From positions 2,926,001 through 2,990,000 of the forward strand of contig NZ_WSRO01000002.1 of NCBI RefSeq assembly GCF_009769735.1: 64,000 nucleotides of DNA, read 5' to 3'. Of this stretch, positions 17,708 to 26,227 are shown piece by piece. The notes beneath the pieces were generated by a model. The model worked only from the letters and a program-made list of their open reading frames with translations, did no database searches and was not told where the DNA came from. Within the stretch, counting starts at the first letter, position 1, and every line of letters starts with the position of its first letter. The position numbers were made by a program, and so were the translations under genes. Origin of the DNA: Streptomyces sp. BA2. GTDB taxonomy: Bacteria; Actinomycetota; Actinomycetes; Streptomycetales; Streptomycetaceae.

Positions 17708-19145
17708 ACGCCGCCACCCGGTCGCGATACCCCCGCACCGCCGCCGCGTCGCGGTACGGCTCGAGCCGCCGCTCGAAGTCGCGTACGTACTCAACCGCCC
17801 GCACCGACCGCATCTCACCCGCCGCCTGCGCCGCCTCGGCGCCCAGCTGGCAGGCCTGCTCCAGCTCGCCGAGGCCCAGGCGCGACGTGGCGAGCACGAT
17901 CCGGCAGAACAGCCGGCTGCGGGCGTACCCGGGGGCGCGCAGCTGGAGCGAGCGCTCCGCGTGCTGGGCGGCGACGCGGTACTGCTGGAGGTCCCGGTGG
18001 CAGTGCCCGAACTCGTCCGCGAGCTGCGCCTCGTCGAAGAACCGTGCCCAGTAAGGGACTTCGTCCCCCGGCCGCGCCGTCTCCAGGGCGCGCTCGGCCC
18101 GCACCATCGACGCCGTGCACGCCCGCACCTCGCCGAGCACACCGTGCCCGCGCGCCTCGACCGAGTGCAGCAGGGCCTGTACGACGGGCGGCGCCGATGA
18201 CCCGACGCCCTGCTGGGCCACCCGCGCGAGCTGTACGGCCTCTCTGCCGTGCCCGAGGTACACGGCCTGGCGGCTCATGGTGACCAGGACGTACGAGCCG
18301 TACGCGCGGTCGCCCGCCGCCTGCGAGAGCCGCAGCGCCTGGACGTAGTAGCGCTGGGCGAGGCCGTGCGCCGCGATGTCGTACGAGGTCCAGCCCGCGA
18401 GCCGGGTCAGGTCGGCGGCGGCCGCGAAGAGCCGCCGCCCGGCCTGTTCGCCGTACGACCCCCGCAGCATCGGCTCGGCCTCGTGCTCCAGGTAGCGCAC
18501 GAGTGCCTGCCGGGCGTGCCCGCCGCCGTACGCGTGGTCGAGCGCCCGGAAGAGTTCGCCGACGGAGCGCAGGGCCGAGATGTCGCCGCTGGTCACCTTC
18601 GCCCCGACGCCGCGCTCGGGCTCCTTGCGCTGGCGCGGTATGGCGGGCCGGCCCTGCGTGGGTACGCGGGCGCCGCTCGACGCGTAGTCGCCGCGGCTCA
18701 CCCTGTCGTCGGCGCGGCCGATCAGCCAGTCTCTGCTGGGGACGACGAGGCCCGCCGGGGTGAACGCGATCTTCCGAAGCTCGGCGTGGCTCCCGGAGTC
18801 CTTGCGCCAGAGCCCGCCGACGATGTCGATCGCCTCCTCCGGGCTCGCCGCGAACTCGAGCCCGGCGTACACCGGAGCGCACGCGTCGAGCCCGAGATCC
18901 TGCGCGGAGAGGCGGCGGCCTAACCGCCGGGTGAAGACCTCGGCGATGAGGGCGGGGGTGGTGCCGCGCGGCTGCTGCCCGCGCAGCCAGCGGGTCACCG
19001 ATGTCTTGTCGTACCGCAGATCGAGACCGTGCTCGAGGCCCAGCTGATCGACGCGGCGCGCGAGCCCCGCATTGGAGAACCCGGCTTCTGAGATGAGCGC
19101 GGCTAGCTGGCGGTTGGGCGTGCGCTGCGGAGGTCGTTCCGTCAT
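17700..19145 (-). CDS. NsdA-like Streptomyces regulator with helical repeats
   Basis: A 481-residue protein. The N terminus (about 10-70) resembles a divergent HTH (LAALISEAGFSNAGLARRV and TSVTRWLRGQQPRG). The C-terminal half (about 200-470) is made of TPR-like helices (for example AAQHAERSLQLRAPGYA). This layout matches NsdA-type regulators that repress sporulation and antibiotic production in Streptomyces; paralogues are common, so the exact member is uncertain. The ATG at 19145 is taken. The tandem 20-bp duplication at its 3' end is unusual. Confidence 0.7.
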   Translation of the reverse strand: MTERPPQRTPNRQLAALISEAGFSNAGLARRVDQLGLEHGLDLRYDKTSVTRWLRGQQPRGTTPALIAEVFTRRLGRRLSAQDLGLDACAPVYAGLEFAASPEEAIDIVGGLWRKDSGSHAELRKIAFTPAGLVVPSRDWLIGRADDRVSRGDYASSGARVPTQGRPAIPRQRKEPERGVGAKVTSGDISALRSVGELFRALDHAYGGGHARQALVRYLEHEAEPMLRGSYGEQAGRRLFAAAADLTRLAGWTSYDIAAHGLAQRYYVQALRLSQAAGDRAYGSYVLVTMSRQAVYLGHGREAVQLARVAQQGVGSSAPPVVQALLHSVEARGHGVLGEVRACTASMVRAERALETARPGDEVPYWARFFDEAQLADEFGHCHRDLQQYRVAAQHAERSLQLRAPGYARSRLFCRIVLATSRLGLGELEQACQLGAEAAQAAGEMRSVRAVEYVRDFERRLEPYRDAAAVRGYRDRVAALG

Positions 19146-19338
19146 CAGCTGTGCGGTCTCCTGCCTTTCGGGCGTTGCCTTGAGCAGCCCTTATGGCTCT
19201 GTGAACGGCGTGAATGTAGCGGCCCGCACCGCCCTCCCAGCGGCCTTCGACCCGCATTCATCCGATCGTGTGAGGATTGACCGGACGACTGACGAGGATC
19301 CGCTGCCCGTACAGTGGCTGGGGCGCGATATGTGCACG

Positions 19339-19362
19339 GTGCAGGTTCTGGTGCAGGTTCTA
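19339..19362 (+). repeat. Tandem 12-bp repeat before lipB
   Basis: GTGCAGGTTCTG is followed directly by GTGCAGGTTCTA, 14 bp before the lipB start and abutting its ribosome binding site GGGAGG. It could affect translation initiation, or it may be a chance duplication. Confidence 0.6.
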
Positions 19363-19376
19363 GGGAGGCACTTGCC

Positions 19377-20213
19377 GTGAGTGAGTTTCAGTTCGTCCGA
19401 CTTGGCTTCGGCCCGGATTCGGTCGAGTACCAGGAGGCCTGGGACGAGCAGCGCCGCGTGCACGCCGCCCGCTTCGCCGACGAACTCCCGGACACGTGTC
19501 TGCTGCTTGAGCACCTGCCGGTCTACACCGCGGGCCGCCGCACCGAGGACAGTGAGCGCCCGCTGGACGGCACCCCCGTCGTCGACGTGGACCGCGGCGG
19601 CAAGATCACCTGGCACGGCCCCGGACAGCTCGTGGGCTACCCGATCCAGAAGCTGCCGCGCCCGGTGGACGTCGTAGCACATGTGCGCCGTCTGGAAGAG
19701 GCGCTTATCCGTACGTGTGCGGAATTCGGCCTGGAGACGTCCCGCGTCGAGGGCCGCAGTGGCGTATGGGTCCTGGGTGACCCGGTGGAGCGGCGTCCGG
19801 CGCTCGGTGGCCTGACCCTGGACTTCGATCCCCGGACGCAGGACGACGAGTTCGACGCCCGGTTCAACGGCCCGGAGTACGCCCCGTCCAACGCGGGCCA
19901 GCGCCGCGAGGACCGCAAGATCGCGGCCATCGGCATCCGCGTCGCCAAGGGCGTGACGATGCACGGCTTCGCGCTGAACGTGAACCCGGACAACACCTGG
20001 TTCGACAAGATCATCCCGTGCGGCATCCGCGACGCGGGCGTGACGTCGCTCTCGTACGAACTGGGCCGCGAGGTCACGATCGCCGACGTCCTGCCCGTCG
20101 CCGAGAAGCACCTGCGGGACGTCCTGGAGAACGCGGAACTCAAGCCGCGGGCCGTGGAGAAGACGGCCGCGGAGACGGTTGAGCAGCCGCAGGCGGAGAA
20201 GGCGACCGCCTAG
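19377..20213 (+). CDS. lipB: Octanoyltransferase (lipoate biosynthesis)
   Basis: A 278-residue enzyme that moves octanoyl from acyl carrier protein to lipoyl domains, the first step of lipoate synthesis. The family signature [18 protein letters not shown] is present. The catalytic lysine region ([20 protein letters not shown]) and the conserved Cys (IIPCGIRD) are also visible. The C-terminal 25 residues are an Ala/Glu-rich tail. GTG at 19377 fits GGGAGG spacing and the family start. It lies before lipA, 117 bp apart. Lipoate is needed by the 2-oxoacid dehydrogenase complexes whose genes lie in the same window. Confidence 0.95.
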   Translation: MSEFQFVRLGFGPDSVEYQEAWDEQRRVHAARFADELPDTCLLLEHLPVYTAGRRTEDSERPLDGTPVVDVDRGGKITWHGPGQLVGYPIQKLPRPVDVVAHVRRLEEALIRTCAEFGLETSRVEGRSGVWVLGDPVERRPALGGLTLDFDPRTQDDEFDARFNGPEYAPSNAGQRREDRKIAAIGIRVAKGVTMHGFALNVNPDNTWFDKIIPCGIRDAGVTSLSYELGREVTIADVLPVAEKHLRDVLENAELKPRAVEKTAAETVEQPQAEKATA

Positions 20214-20330
20214 AGATCCGGGGCTTGGGGGAATGCACCCCACGGGCCAGAGGTTGGCCGAACGTAAGCCCCACGACATCACGGGCGTACCCTGGTGTGC
20301 GCCGAAGAATCGAAGCTACAGGGAGCCGAT

Positions 20331-21296
20331 GTGTCCGCAGTCGCACCCGACGGACGCAAGATGCTGCGCCTTGAGGTCCGGAACGCCCAGACCCCGATCG
20401 AGCGCAAGCCCGAGTGGATCAAGACCCGGGCGAAAATGGGCCCCGAGTACACGAAGATGCAGAACCTCGTGAAGAGCGAGGGCCTGCACACGGTCTGCCA
20501 GGAGGCGGGCTGTCCCAACATCTACGAGTGCTGGGAAGACCGCGAGGCCACCTTCCTCATCGGCGGTGACCAGTGCACCCGGCGCTGCGACTTCTGCCAG
20601 ATCGACACGGGCAAGCCGCAGGCACTCGACCGCGACGAGCCGCGGCGCGTCGGTGAGTCCGTCGTCACGATGGACCTGAACTACGCCACGATCACCGGCG
20701 TCGCCCGCGACGACCTGGACGACGGCGGCGCCTGGCTGTACGCGGAGACCGTGCGCCAGATCCACGCGATGACGGCGGAGCGCGCGGAGGGCAAGACCAA
20801 GGTCGAGCTGCTCATCCCCGATTTCAACGCCGACCCCGACCAGCTGGCCGAGGTCTTCTCCTCGCGCCCCGAGGTCCTCGGGCACAACGTGGAGACGGTG
20901 CCGCGCATCTTCAAGCGGATCCGCCCCGGCTTCCGTTTCGAGCGCTCGCTCGAGGTCATCACCCGCGCCCGCGAGGCCGGTCTTGTCACCAAGTCGAACC
21001 TCATCCTCGGCATGGGCGAGGAGCGCGAGGAGATCAGCGAGGCGCTGCACGCGCTGCACGACGCGGGCTGCGAGCTCATCACGATCACGCAGTACCTGCG
21101 CCCGACGCCGCGCCACCACCCCGTGGAGCGCTGGGCCAAGCCGCAGGAGTTCGTGGAGCTGAAGGAGGAGGCCGAGGAGATCGGCTTCTCCGGCGTCATG
21201 TCCGGTCCGCTGGTCCGCTCCTCGTACCGTGCCGGGCGTCTCTACCAGATGGCGATCGAGAAGCGCGGGGCGTACGTCGCCTCGCAGGCGGTCTGA
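20331..21296 (+). CDS. lipA: Lipoyl synthase (radical SAM)
   Basis: A 321-residue radical SAM enzyme that inserts two sulphurs into octanoyl groups on E2 and GcvH. Both iron-sulphur clusters are visible: the auxiliary cluster cysteines at 56, 61 and 67 ([12 protein letters not shown]) and the SAM cluster at 82, 86 and 89 (CTRRCDFC). The C-terminal RSSY motif (LVRSSYRAG), which holds the auxiliary cluster Ser, is intact. GTG at 20331 is preferred because CAGGGAG precedes it; a longer reading would start at 20295. Confidence 0.96.
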   Translation: MSAVAPDGRKMLRLEVRNAQTPIERKPEWIKTRAKMGPEYTKMQNLVKSEGLHTVCQEAGCPNIYECWEDREATFLIGGDQCTRRCDFCQIDTGKPQALDRDEPRRVGESVVTMDLNYATITGVARDDLDDGGAWLYAETVRQIHAMTAERAEGKTKVELLIPDFNADPDQLAEVFSSRPEVLGHNVETVPRIFKRIRPGFRFERSLEVITRAREAGLVTKSNLILGMGEEREEISEALHALHDAGCELITITQYLRPTPRHHPVERWAKPQEFVELKEEAEEIGFSGVMSGPLVRSSYRAGRLYQMAIEKRGAYVASQAV

Positions 21297-21375
21297 TCCC
21301 TCCCCGGAGAGCCCGACCGGGAGCCGACTGTGTGAATCGGCGCACAAGCGACTACTGACGAGTAGTGGCCGAGAT

Positions 21376-21426
21376 GACGCGGCCTCTACGGTCCCCGCAG
21401 GTGAGGGGGACCGTAGAGGCCGCGTC
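21376..21426. terminator. Strong terminator after lipA
   Basis: A 21-bp perfect stem begins GACGCGGCCTCTACGG on the left arm, with a 9-nt loop. It lies 80 bp after lipA and ahead of the small gene at 21558. Confidence 0.85.
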
Positions 21427-21557
21427 AATGTTTTGCGGGCCGGCGTCAAGGCTTCATCCGTGTTTGACCGGTCGGTCACGCCCTGGTAACACCAATCAGT
21501 GACCCTGGAATTACCCCACGTACAGCCCTACCCATAGCCGCTCAGGAGGGCCCCACC

Positions 21558-21761
21558 ATGCAGGCCGCGCCCGTACGCGCCACCGCCATCCCGTCCGTCA
21601 CCGACGCACTGCGCGCCGTCGAGTCGCTTCTCATGAGCAGCGGCCAGCGCACCGCTCGCCGCAACGCCTGGACGTCCGTGCTCGACGACCGGCGTCGCGC
21701 CAAGGACCGGGCCGAGGCGCTGCGCGTGCTCGAAGAGGCGATGACAACCCGCACGTCGTAG
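21558..21761 (+). CDS. Small conserved hypothetical protein
   Basis: A 67-residue basic, helical protein with no motif I recognise. The reading frame has typical Streptomyces codon use and a clear ribosome binding site (CAGGAGGG) before the ATG. It lies 30 bp upstream of the DUF4191 gene and is probably co-transcribed with it. The conserved place between lipA and the DUF4191 gene in other Streptomyces is from memory only. Confidence 0.65.
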   Translation: MQAAPVRATAIPSVTDALRAVESLLMSSGQRTARRNAWTSVLDDRRRAKDRAEALRVLEEAMTTRTS

Positions 21762-21791
21762 TCACCTCCAGGGACACGTAGACTTCACGAC

Positions 21792-22496
21792 ATGGCGAGG
21801 AAGGAAACCGCGGCGGACGCCGCGAACCCCGGGCGACTCAAGCAGATCGCTCAGACCTACAAGATGACCCGCAGGGCCGATCCGCGGATCGGTCTCATCA
21901 TCGCGGCTGTGGGAATCGTCACCTTTGGTGTCTTCCTCGCGATCGGCTTCTTGATCGGTCACCCGATCTATCTCGGCATTCTCGGCTTCGTGCTCGCCTT
22001 CCTCGCGATGGCGATCGTCTTCGGGCGCAGGGCCGAGCGTGCCGCCTTCGGGCAGATGGAGGGCCAGCCCGGTGCGGCGGCCGCGGTGCTCGACAAGATC
22101 GGCCGCGGCTGGACGACGACTCCGGCGGTGGCGATGAACCGCAGCCAGGACGTCGTGCACCGCACGGTCGGCAAGGCCGGCATCGTGCTCGTGGCCGAGG
22201 GCAACCCGAACCGGGTGAAGAGCCTGCTGGCCGCCGAGAAGAGGCGGATGGCGCGCGTCGTCTCGGACGTCCCCGTGCATGACGTCATCGTCGGCACCGG
22301 CGAGGGCCAGGTCCCGCTGAAGAAGCTGCGTACGACGCTTCTGAAGCTGCCCCGCGTCCTCCAGGGCCCGCAGGTCACGACGACGAACGACCGGCTGCGC
22401 GCGATGGGCGACCTGATGAGCAACATGCCGCTGCCGAAGGGCCCGATGCCGAAGGGTGCGGGACGCGGTCGCACGCCGCGCATGCCGCGGGGCTGA
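21792..22496 (+). CDS. DUF4191 integral membrane protein
   Basis: A 234-residue protein. Two adjacent hydrophobic helices (about 35-85: IIAAVGIVTFGVFLAIGFLI and IYLGILGFVLAFLAMAIVFG) are followed by a soluble part (about 90-234) that contains PGAAAAVLDKIGRGW. The layout matches DUF4191, an actinobacterial family of unknown function commonly found next to lipA. The C terminus is Met/Pro/Gly-rich. The gene ends before a strong bidirectional terminator. Confidence 0.85.
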   Translation: MARKETAADAANPGRLKQIAQTYKMTRRADPRIGLIIAAVGIVTFGVFLAIGFLIGHPIYLGILGFVLAFLAMAIVFGRRAERAAFGQMEGQPGAAAAVLDKIGRGWTTTPAVAMNRSQDVVHRTVGKAGIVLVAEGNPNRVKSLLAAEKRRMARVVSDVPVHDVIVGTGEGQVPLKKLRTTLLKLPRVLQGPQVTTTNDRLRAMGDLMSNMPLPKGPMPKGAGRGRTPRMPRG

Positions 22497-22544
22497 GTTC
22501 CTACGCCGAGCGTTCCTACGCCGAGCGAACTTTTCTACGTGGAT

Positions 22545-22578
22545 GAAGGCCCCGGAACCGATCGGTTCCGGGGCCTTC
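22545..22578. terminator. Bidirectional terminator between DUF4191 and RDD genes
   Basis: A 34-bp perfect palindrome (half-site GAAGGCCCCGGAACCGA) lies between two convergent genes and can fold on either transcript. Confidence 0.88.
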
Positions 22579-22619
22579 GTCGTCGTACTTCACCGTCGGA
22601 CTTCGTCGTCGTGCAGGAT

Positions 22620-23087
22620 TCAGATCCGCACCTGGACGGCGCGGCCGAGGCGGTCGTGGAGGCCGCGGCCGTCGCGGTCCCAGATCAGGGCCGGGACGGC
22701 GACGCAGAGCAGCACGCTGCGGATGAGGACACGGCCGATGCCGAGCCGCCCGCCGCCCTCGGCGACGACGCGGAGCCTGAAGAGGGCCTTGCCGGGGGTG
22801 CAGCCGACCGTGCCGACCGTCAGGACGGTCATGACGAAGAAGATGCCGAGGGCCCAGTTGCCCATCGCCTGCTGGTCACCGCGAGCGAACAGGCCGTATG
22901 CGATGAGCATGCACAGGGCCCAGTCGACGGCGATGGCGCCCATGCGCCGCCCGGGCCGTGCGATCGAACCCGGCCCCTCCTCGGGCAGCCCGAGCTGCTC
23001 GCCCCGGTACCCGAAGTCGACGCCCGCTTCCTCTGCCGCCGCACGAGGGCCGGAGAGCCACGATCCGATTGCTTGCCTGTTGTCCAC
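22620..23087 (-). CDS. RDD-family membrane protein
   Basis: A 155-residue protein. The RDD motif appears as RPGRRMGAIAVDWALC near residue 45, followed by hydrophobic helices (about 55-75 and 80-105). The C-terminal helix contains VGCTPGKALFRLRV and the ending WDRDGRGLHDRLGRAV, both typical of the family. RDD proteins are poorly understood; transport has been suggested for some. The gene is divergent from glnA and its start lies 79 bp from the GlnR box. Confidence 0.88.
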   Translation of the reverse strand: MDNRQAIGSWLSGPRAAAEEAGVDFGYRGEQLGLPEEGPGSIARPGRRMGAIAVDWALCMLIAYGLFARGDQQAMGNWALGIFFVMTVLTVGTVGCTPGKALFRLRVVAEGGGRLGIGRVLIRSVLLCVAVPALIWDRDGRGLHDRLGRAVQVRI

Positions 23088-23166
23088 CCGTCCACGGTAC
23101 TGCGCCCGATTTCGTACGAGGACGGGCGGGGTAGGGCGAATGACACCTGACTCGAACCCGGCTCGG

Positions 23167-23204
23167 TTAACTTCGGCGAAACAAATGGGTCATGCTTGAG
23201 AAAT
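23167..23204 (+). promoter_or_regulatory. GlnR box upstream of glnA
   Basis: Four half-sites with 6-bp spacing are seen: TTAAC (23167), GAAAC (23178), GTCAT (23189) and GAAAT (23200). This matches the known actinomycete GlnR pattern GTnAC-n6-GaAAC-n6-GTnAC-n6-GaAAC. It lies 100 bp before the glnA start and implies nitrogen control of glnA. Confidence 0.85.
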
Positions 23205-23305
23205 CCCCCGTCCCTATGGTCGGGTCCCAGCGTGTGCCACCGCACTGGCCGCACAACGAGCTGCAACCCCGTCCCCGCCTGGGAGTCGGGAGTAGGAGGA
23301 GTTGG

Positions 23306-24715
23306 ATGTTCCAGAACGCCGACGACGCAAAGAAGTTCATCGCGGACGAGGACGTGAAGTTCGTAGATGTCCGGTTCTGCGACCTGCCCGGAGTGATGCA
23401 GCACTTCACGATCCCGGCAGCGGCGTTCGACCCGAACGAGGAGCTCGCCTTCGACGGTTCGTCGATCCGCGGCTTCCAGGCCATCCACGAGTCCGACATG
23501 GCGCTGCGCGCGGACCTGTCGACCGCCCGGGTCGACCCCTTCCGCCGCGACAAGACCGTCAACATCAACTTCTTCATCCACGACCCGATCACGGGCGAGC
23601 AGTACAGCCGTGACCCGCGGAACATCGCCAAGAAGGCCGAGGCCTACCTCGCGTCCACCGGCATCGCGGACACCGCGTACTTCGGTCCCGAGGCGGAGTT
23701 CTACGTCTTCGACAACGTCCGCTTCCAGACGTCGGCGAACGAGAGCTTCTACCACATCGACTCCGAGGCCGGCGCCTGGAACACCGGTGCGGTCGAGAAC
23801 AACCGTGGCTACAAGGTCCGCTACAAGGGCGGCTACTTCCCCGCCCCGCCGGTCGACCACTTCGCGGACCTCCGCGCGGAGATCTCCCTGGAGCTGGACA
23901 AGAACGGCCTCCAGGTCGAGCGCCAGCACCACGAGGTCGGCACGGCCGGCCAGGCGGAGATCAACTACAAGTTCAACACGCTGCTCGCCGCGGCCGACGA
24001 CCTGATGCTCTTCAAGTACATCGTGAAGAACGTCGCCTGGCGCAACGGGAAGACCGCGACCTTCATGCCGAAGCCGATCTTCGGTGACAACGGCTCGGGC
24101 ATGCACGTCCACCAGTCGCTGTGGGCCAACGGCGACCCGCTCTTCTACGACGAGCAGGGCTACGCGGGCCTCTCGGACACCGCCCGCTACTACATCGGCG
24201 GCATCCTCAAGCACGCCCCGTCGCTGCTCGCCTTCACGAACCCGACGGTGAACTCCTACCACCGCCTGGTCCCGGGCTTCGAGGCTCCGGTCAACATGGT
24301 GTACTCGCAGCGCAACCGCTCGGCGGCGATGCGTATCCCGATCACCGGCTCGAACCCGAAGGCCAAGCGCGTCGAGTTCCGCGCGCCGGACCCGTCCTCG
24401 AACCCGTACCTGGCGTTCTCGGCGCTCCTGATGGCCGGCCTGGACGGCGTCAAGAACAAGATCGAGCCGCCGGAGCCGATCGACAAGGACCTCTACGAGC
24501 TGGCCCCCGAGGAGCACGCGGGCGTCGCCCAGGTCCCGACCTCCCTCCCGGCGGTCCTCGACGCCCTCGAGGCGGACAACGAGTACCTCCAGGCGGGCGG
24601 CGTCTTCACGTCCGACCTGATCGAGACGTGGATCGACTACAAGCGCACGAACGAAATCGCCCCGATCCAGCTGCGGCCGCACCCGCACGAGTTCGAGCTG
24701 TACTTCGACATTTAA
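23306..24715 (+). CDS. glnA: Glutamine synthetase type I
   Basis: A 469-residue GSI that makes glutamine from glutamate, ammonia and ATP; active as a dodecamer. Beta-grasp and catalytic domains are complete. Signatures include FDGSSIRGF, the ATP region [12 protein letters not shown] and the adenylylation loop IDKDLYEL (Tyr near 397). ATG at 23306 follows AGGAGGA. The gene is under a GlnR box. The final codons TTC-GAC-ATT-TAA recur (TTC-GAC-ATC-TAG) at the right end of the downstream mobile element, so the present stop codon may have been supplied by that element. Confidence 0.97.
   Translation: MFQNADDAKKFIADEDVKFVDVRFCDLPGVMQHFTIPAAAFDPNEELAFDGSSIRGFQAIHESDMALRADLSTARVDPFRRDKTVNINFFIHDPITGEQYSRDPRNIAKKAEAYLASTGIADTAYFGPEAEFYVFDNVRFQTSANESFYHIDSEAGAWNTGAVENNRGYKVRYKGGYFPAPPVDHFADLRAEISLELDKNGLQVERQHHEVGTAGQAEINYKFNTLLAAADDLMLFKYIVKNVAWRNGKTATFMPKPIFGDNGSGMHVHQSLWANGDPLFYDEQGYAGLSDTARYYIGGILKHAPSLLAFTNPTVNSYHRLVPGFEAPVNMVYSQRNRSAAMRIPITGSNPKAKRVEFRAPDPSSNPYLAFSALLMAGLDGVKNKIEPPEPIDKDLYELAPEEHAGVAQVPTSLPAVLDALEADNEYLQAGGVFTSDLIETWIDYKRTNEIAPIQLRPHPHEFELYFDI
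24704..24714 (+). repeat. Putative attL core (glnA 3' end)
   Basis: TTCGACATTTA covers the last three codons and part of the stop of glnA. It matches 10 of 11 bases with 44721-44731, and the preceding C extends the match. Both copies encode Phe-Asp-Ile-stop. Confidence 0.5.
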
Positions 24716-24749
24716 GAACGCCGCAGGTCAGAGCGGGTTTCCGCTCGCC

Positions 24750-24771
24750 TGGGCCGTCTCTGGGCCGTCGG
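24750..24771. repeat. Terminal repeat, left copy (possible integrase arm site)
   Basis: The 22-bp segment has two direct TGGGCCGT units separated by TC and matches 44593-44614 at 21 of 22 positions, in the same orientation. It lies 39 bp inside the left core. Paired direct units near both ends suit arm-type sites of a tyrosine integrase. Confidence 0.55.
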
Positions 24772-24811
24772 CCGTGTTTTCCCCCTCGGGGAACACGGTC
24801 GACGGCCTTTT
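24763..24811 (+). terminator. Terminator downstream of glnA, probably within the mobile element
   Basis: A long stem pairs GGCCGTC and CCGTGTT..CCCC with GGGGAACACGG and GACGGCC, and TTTT follows at 24808. The left arm overlaps the arm-type repeat described at 24750. It would end glnA transcription even though the element separates glnA from its original terminator. Confidence 0.7.
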
Positions 24812-24881
24812 CAATTTGGCTCGGCAGCTTTCGACGGCAATTGGGATCTCGGTTCCCGCCCGCGCGCATCTAGGGTAGAGT

Positions 24882-24905
24882 TTTAGGTAGTGAATCAGAC
24901 CTAAA
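24882..24905 (+). promoter_or_regulatory. Inverted repeat in the SRA-nuclease leader
   Basis: TTTAGGT and ACCTAAA are separated by 10 bp, 24 bp before the GTG start. TAGAGT at 24876-24881 could be a -10 just upstream. The repeat may be an operator or a hairpin near the ribosome binding site. Confidence 0.4.
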
Positions 24906-24929
24906 CAGACCTGGGAGTCGACGAGCCTC

Positions 24930-25844
24930 GTGGCAGCGAACGATGAGTGGGACATCAAGGTTGGCGACGTCATCAAGCGCGTCGACCTTCACCAGCGGTA
25001 CGGGGGGCGCCGACAAGGCGGCATCGGACCCTCACGGGTGTCGAGCAATGTGTTCGCGTTCACTGACCCGGCCAAGGGCCACCGTCACGGCTACTTCGAC
25101 GGATGGGGTGAGGACGGCTGCTTCCACTACGCCGGTGAGGGCCAGATCGGCGATCAGAAGATGACACAGGGCAACCTGTCGATCCTTCGACACCAGGAAG
25201 ATGGCCGCGCTCTCAGACTGTTCCGCGGCGTGTCCTCAGGCATGTGCGAGTACGTCGGAGAGTTCACCCTCCCCGAGGAGCACCCCTACTACCTGACCGA
25301 GGCTCCAGAGACCAACGGAGGCCCGGTTCGCAGCGTCATCATGTTCCGGCTGCGGCCCGTGACCGCCGTGCCCGACATGCGGTCACAGCTCCCGCATACG
25401 CCGGCCTCCGAGACAACGGTCTCGGAGCTGGATGTCGAGGCTCAGTACACGGAGCGCATGCTCGTTGAACCCTCTCGGGAGCCGTACGAGGCAGAACGAG
25501 CCGAAGCCAAGCTGTTGCTGGCGTTCGCTGAGTACCTGCGCTTGAAGGGCCACGCTGTACATCGGCAACGGATCGCACCGTCCGGCGTCGCGAAGTTTCT
25601 CCTTACTGACCTCTACGACGTCACCCAGAACCGGCTCTACGAGGCCAAGGGGTCCGTGGCACGGACCTCGATTCGCATGGCCATCGGCCAGCTCCTCGAC
25701 TACGCCCGATTCCTTCCTCAGCCTGAGCTCGCGCTGCTCGTTCCTTCACGGCCCGAGGACGACCTACTCGATCTGTGCAGGCAGCTACAGATCGTTGCAG
25801 TCTGGCCGGAAGGAGACGACTACGCGTTCACTGACGCGGCCTGA
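24930..25844 (+). CDS. SRA-like plus PD-(D/E)XK nuclease, putative modification-dependent restriction enzyme
   Basis: A 304-residue protein. The N-terminal half (about 8-145) resembles the SRA-like domain of Streptomyces ScoMcrA (GDVIKRVDLHQRYGG, HGYFDGWGEDGCFHYAGEGQ, and RLFRGVSSGMCEYVGEF). Such domains bind modified cytosine or phosphorothioate DNA. The C-terminal part (about 180-290) has a nuclease core: Asp in LLTDLYDVT, the E-x-K pair in LYEAKGS, and the helix Q-x3-Y in IGQLLDYARF. There is no HNH domain as in ScoMcrA itself. GTG at 24930 is the start. The gene sits as cargo at the left end of the element. Function is inferred from domains. Confidence 0.72.
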   Translation: MAANDEWDIKVGDVIKRVDLHQRYGGRRQGGIGPSRVSSNVFAFTDPAKGHRHGYFDGWGEDGCFHYAGEGQIGDQKMTQGNLSILRHQEDGRALRLFRGVSSGMCEYVGEFTLPEEHPYYLTEAPETNGGPVRSVIMFRLRPVTAVPDMRSQLPHTPASETTVSELDVEAQYTERMLVEPSREPYEAERAEAKLLLAFAEYLRLKGHAVHRQRIAPSGVAKFLLTDLYDVTQNRLYEAKGSVARTSIRMAIGQLLDYARFLPQPELALLVPSRPEDDLLDLCRQLQIVAVWPEGDDYAFTDAA

Positions 25845-25955
25845 CCGCGGGCATCACCCGATGCCTCCAAACATGGAGCAGGCCACCCGCGCGCCTGGAA
25901 ACGAAGCGGGTGGCCCCTACTCACAGCCCCTCGAAGAGACAGGAGCAAATCAAGT

Positions 25956-26180
25956 ATGTCCGAAACCCCGGAGGGGCGAGAACCTCTGCTCGCGCGAGCG
26001 GTGATATACGCCTGTGCACTTACAGCAGGCGTGGTCCTCGTGCTGTTCGGCAAAGCCACGCCCTACGAGGCCACCGCGTACGTTTCCCCTTTCCTGATGT
26101 TCCTCCCGCGGGGCAATGCAGTTTTGCCTCTTGAGAGGCGCAAGGCTGCATCGACGAGTCGCAGGGCGGCTCGGAAGTAG
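25956..26180 (+). CDS. Small membrane protein, unknown
   Basis: A 74-residue protein with one or two hydrophobic segments (AVIYACALTAGVVLVLFG and ATAYVSPFLMFLP) and a basic C terminus. AGGAG lies 9-10 nt before the ATG. No family recognised. It lies between the SRA-nuclease gene and the integrase terminator, so it is probably element cargo. Confidence 0.5.
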   Translation: MSETPEGREPLLARAVIYACALTAGVVLVLFGKATPYEATAYVSPFLMFLPRGNAVLPLERRKAASTSRRAARK

Positions 26181-26191
26181 CTGAGCTCATC

Positions 26192-26227
26192 CCTAGGGGG
26201 CCGCCCGACGTCGGGCGGCCCCCTAGG
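26192..26227. terminator. Perfect 36-bp palindrome at the integrase stop
   Basis: The half-site is CCTAGGGGGCCGCCCGAC. The integrase stop codon lies inside it. It separates the leftward integrase gene from the rightward small membrane protein and should terminate both. Confidence 0.88.

Noticed and set aside
23140..23165. GGGTTCGAGTC on the minus strand, like a tRNA T-loop
   Set aside because: No acceptor, D or anticodon arms can be drawn around it, and it lies in the glnA promoter region.
26192..26227. Left end of the element at the 36-bp palindrome
   Set aside because: No matching sequence was found near 44.4-44.8 kb, whereas repeats near 24.70-24.77 kb do match there. It functions better as a terminator.
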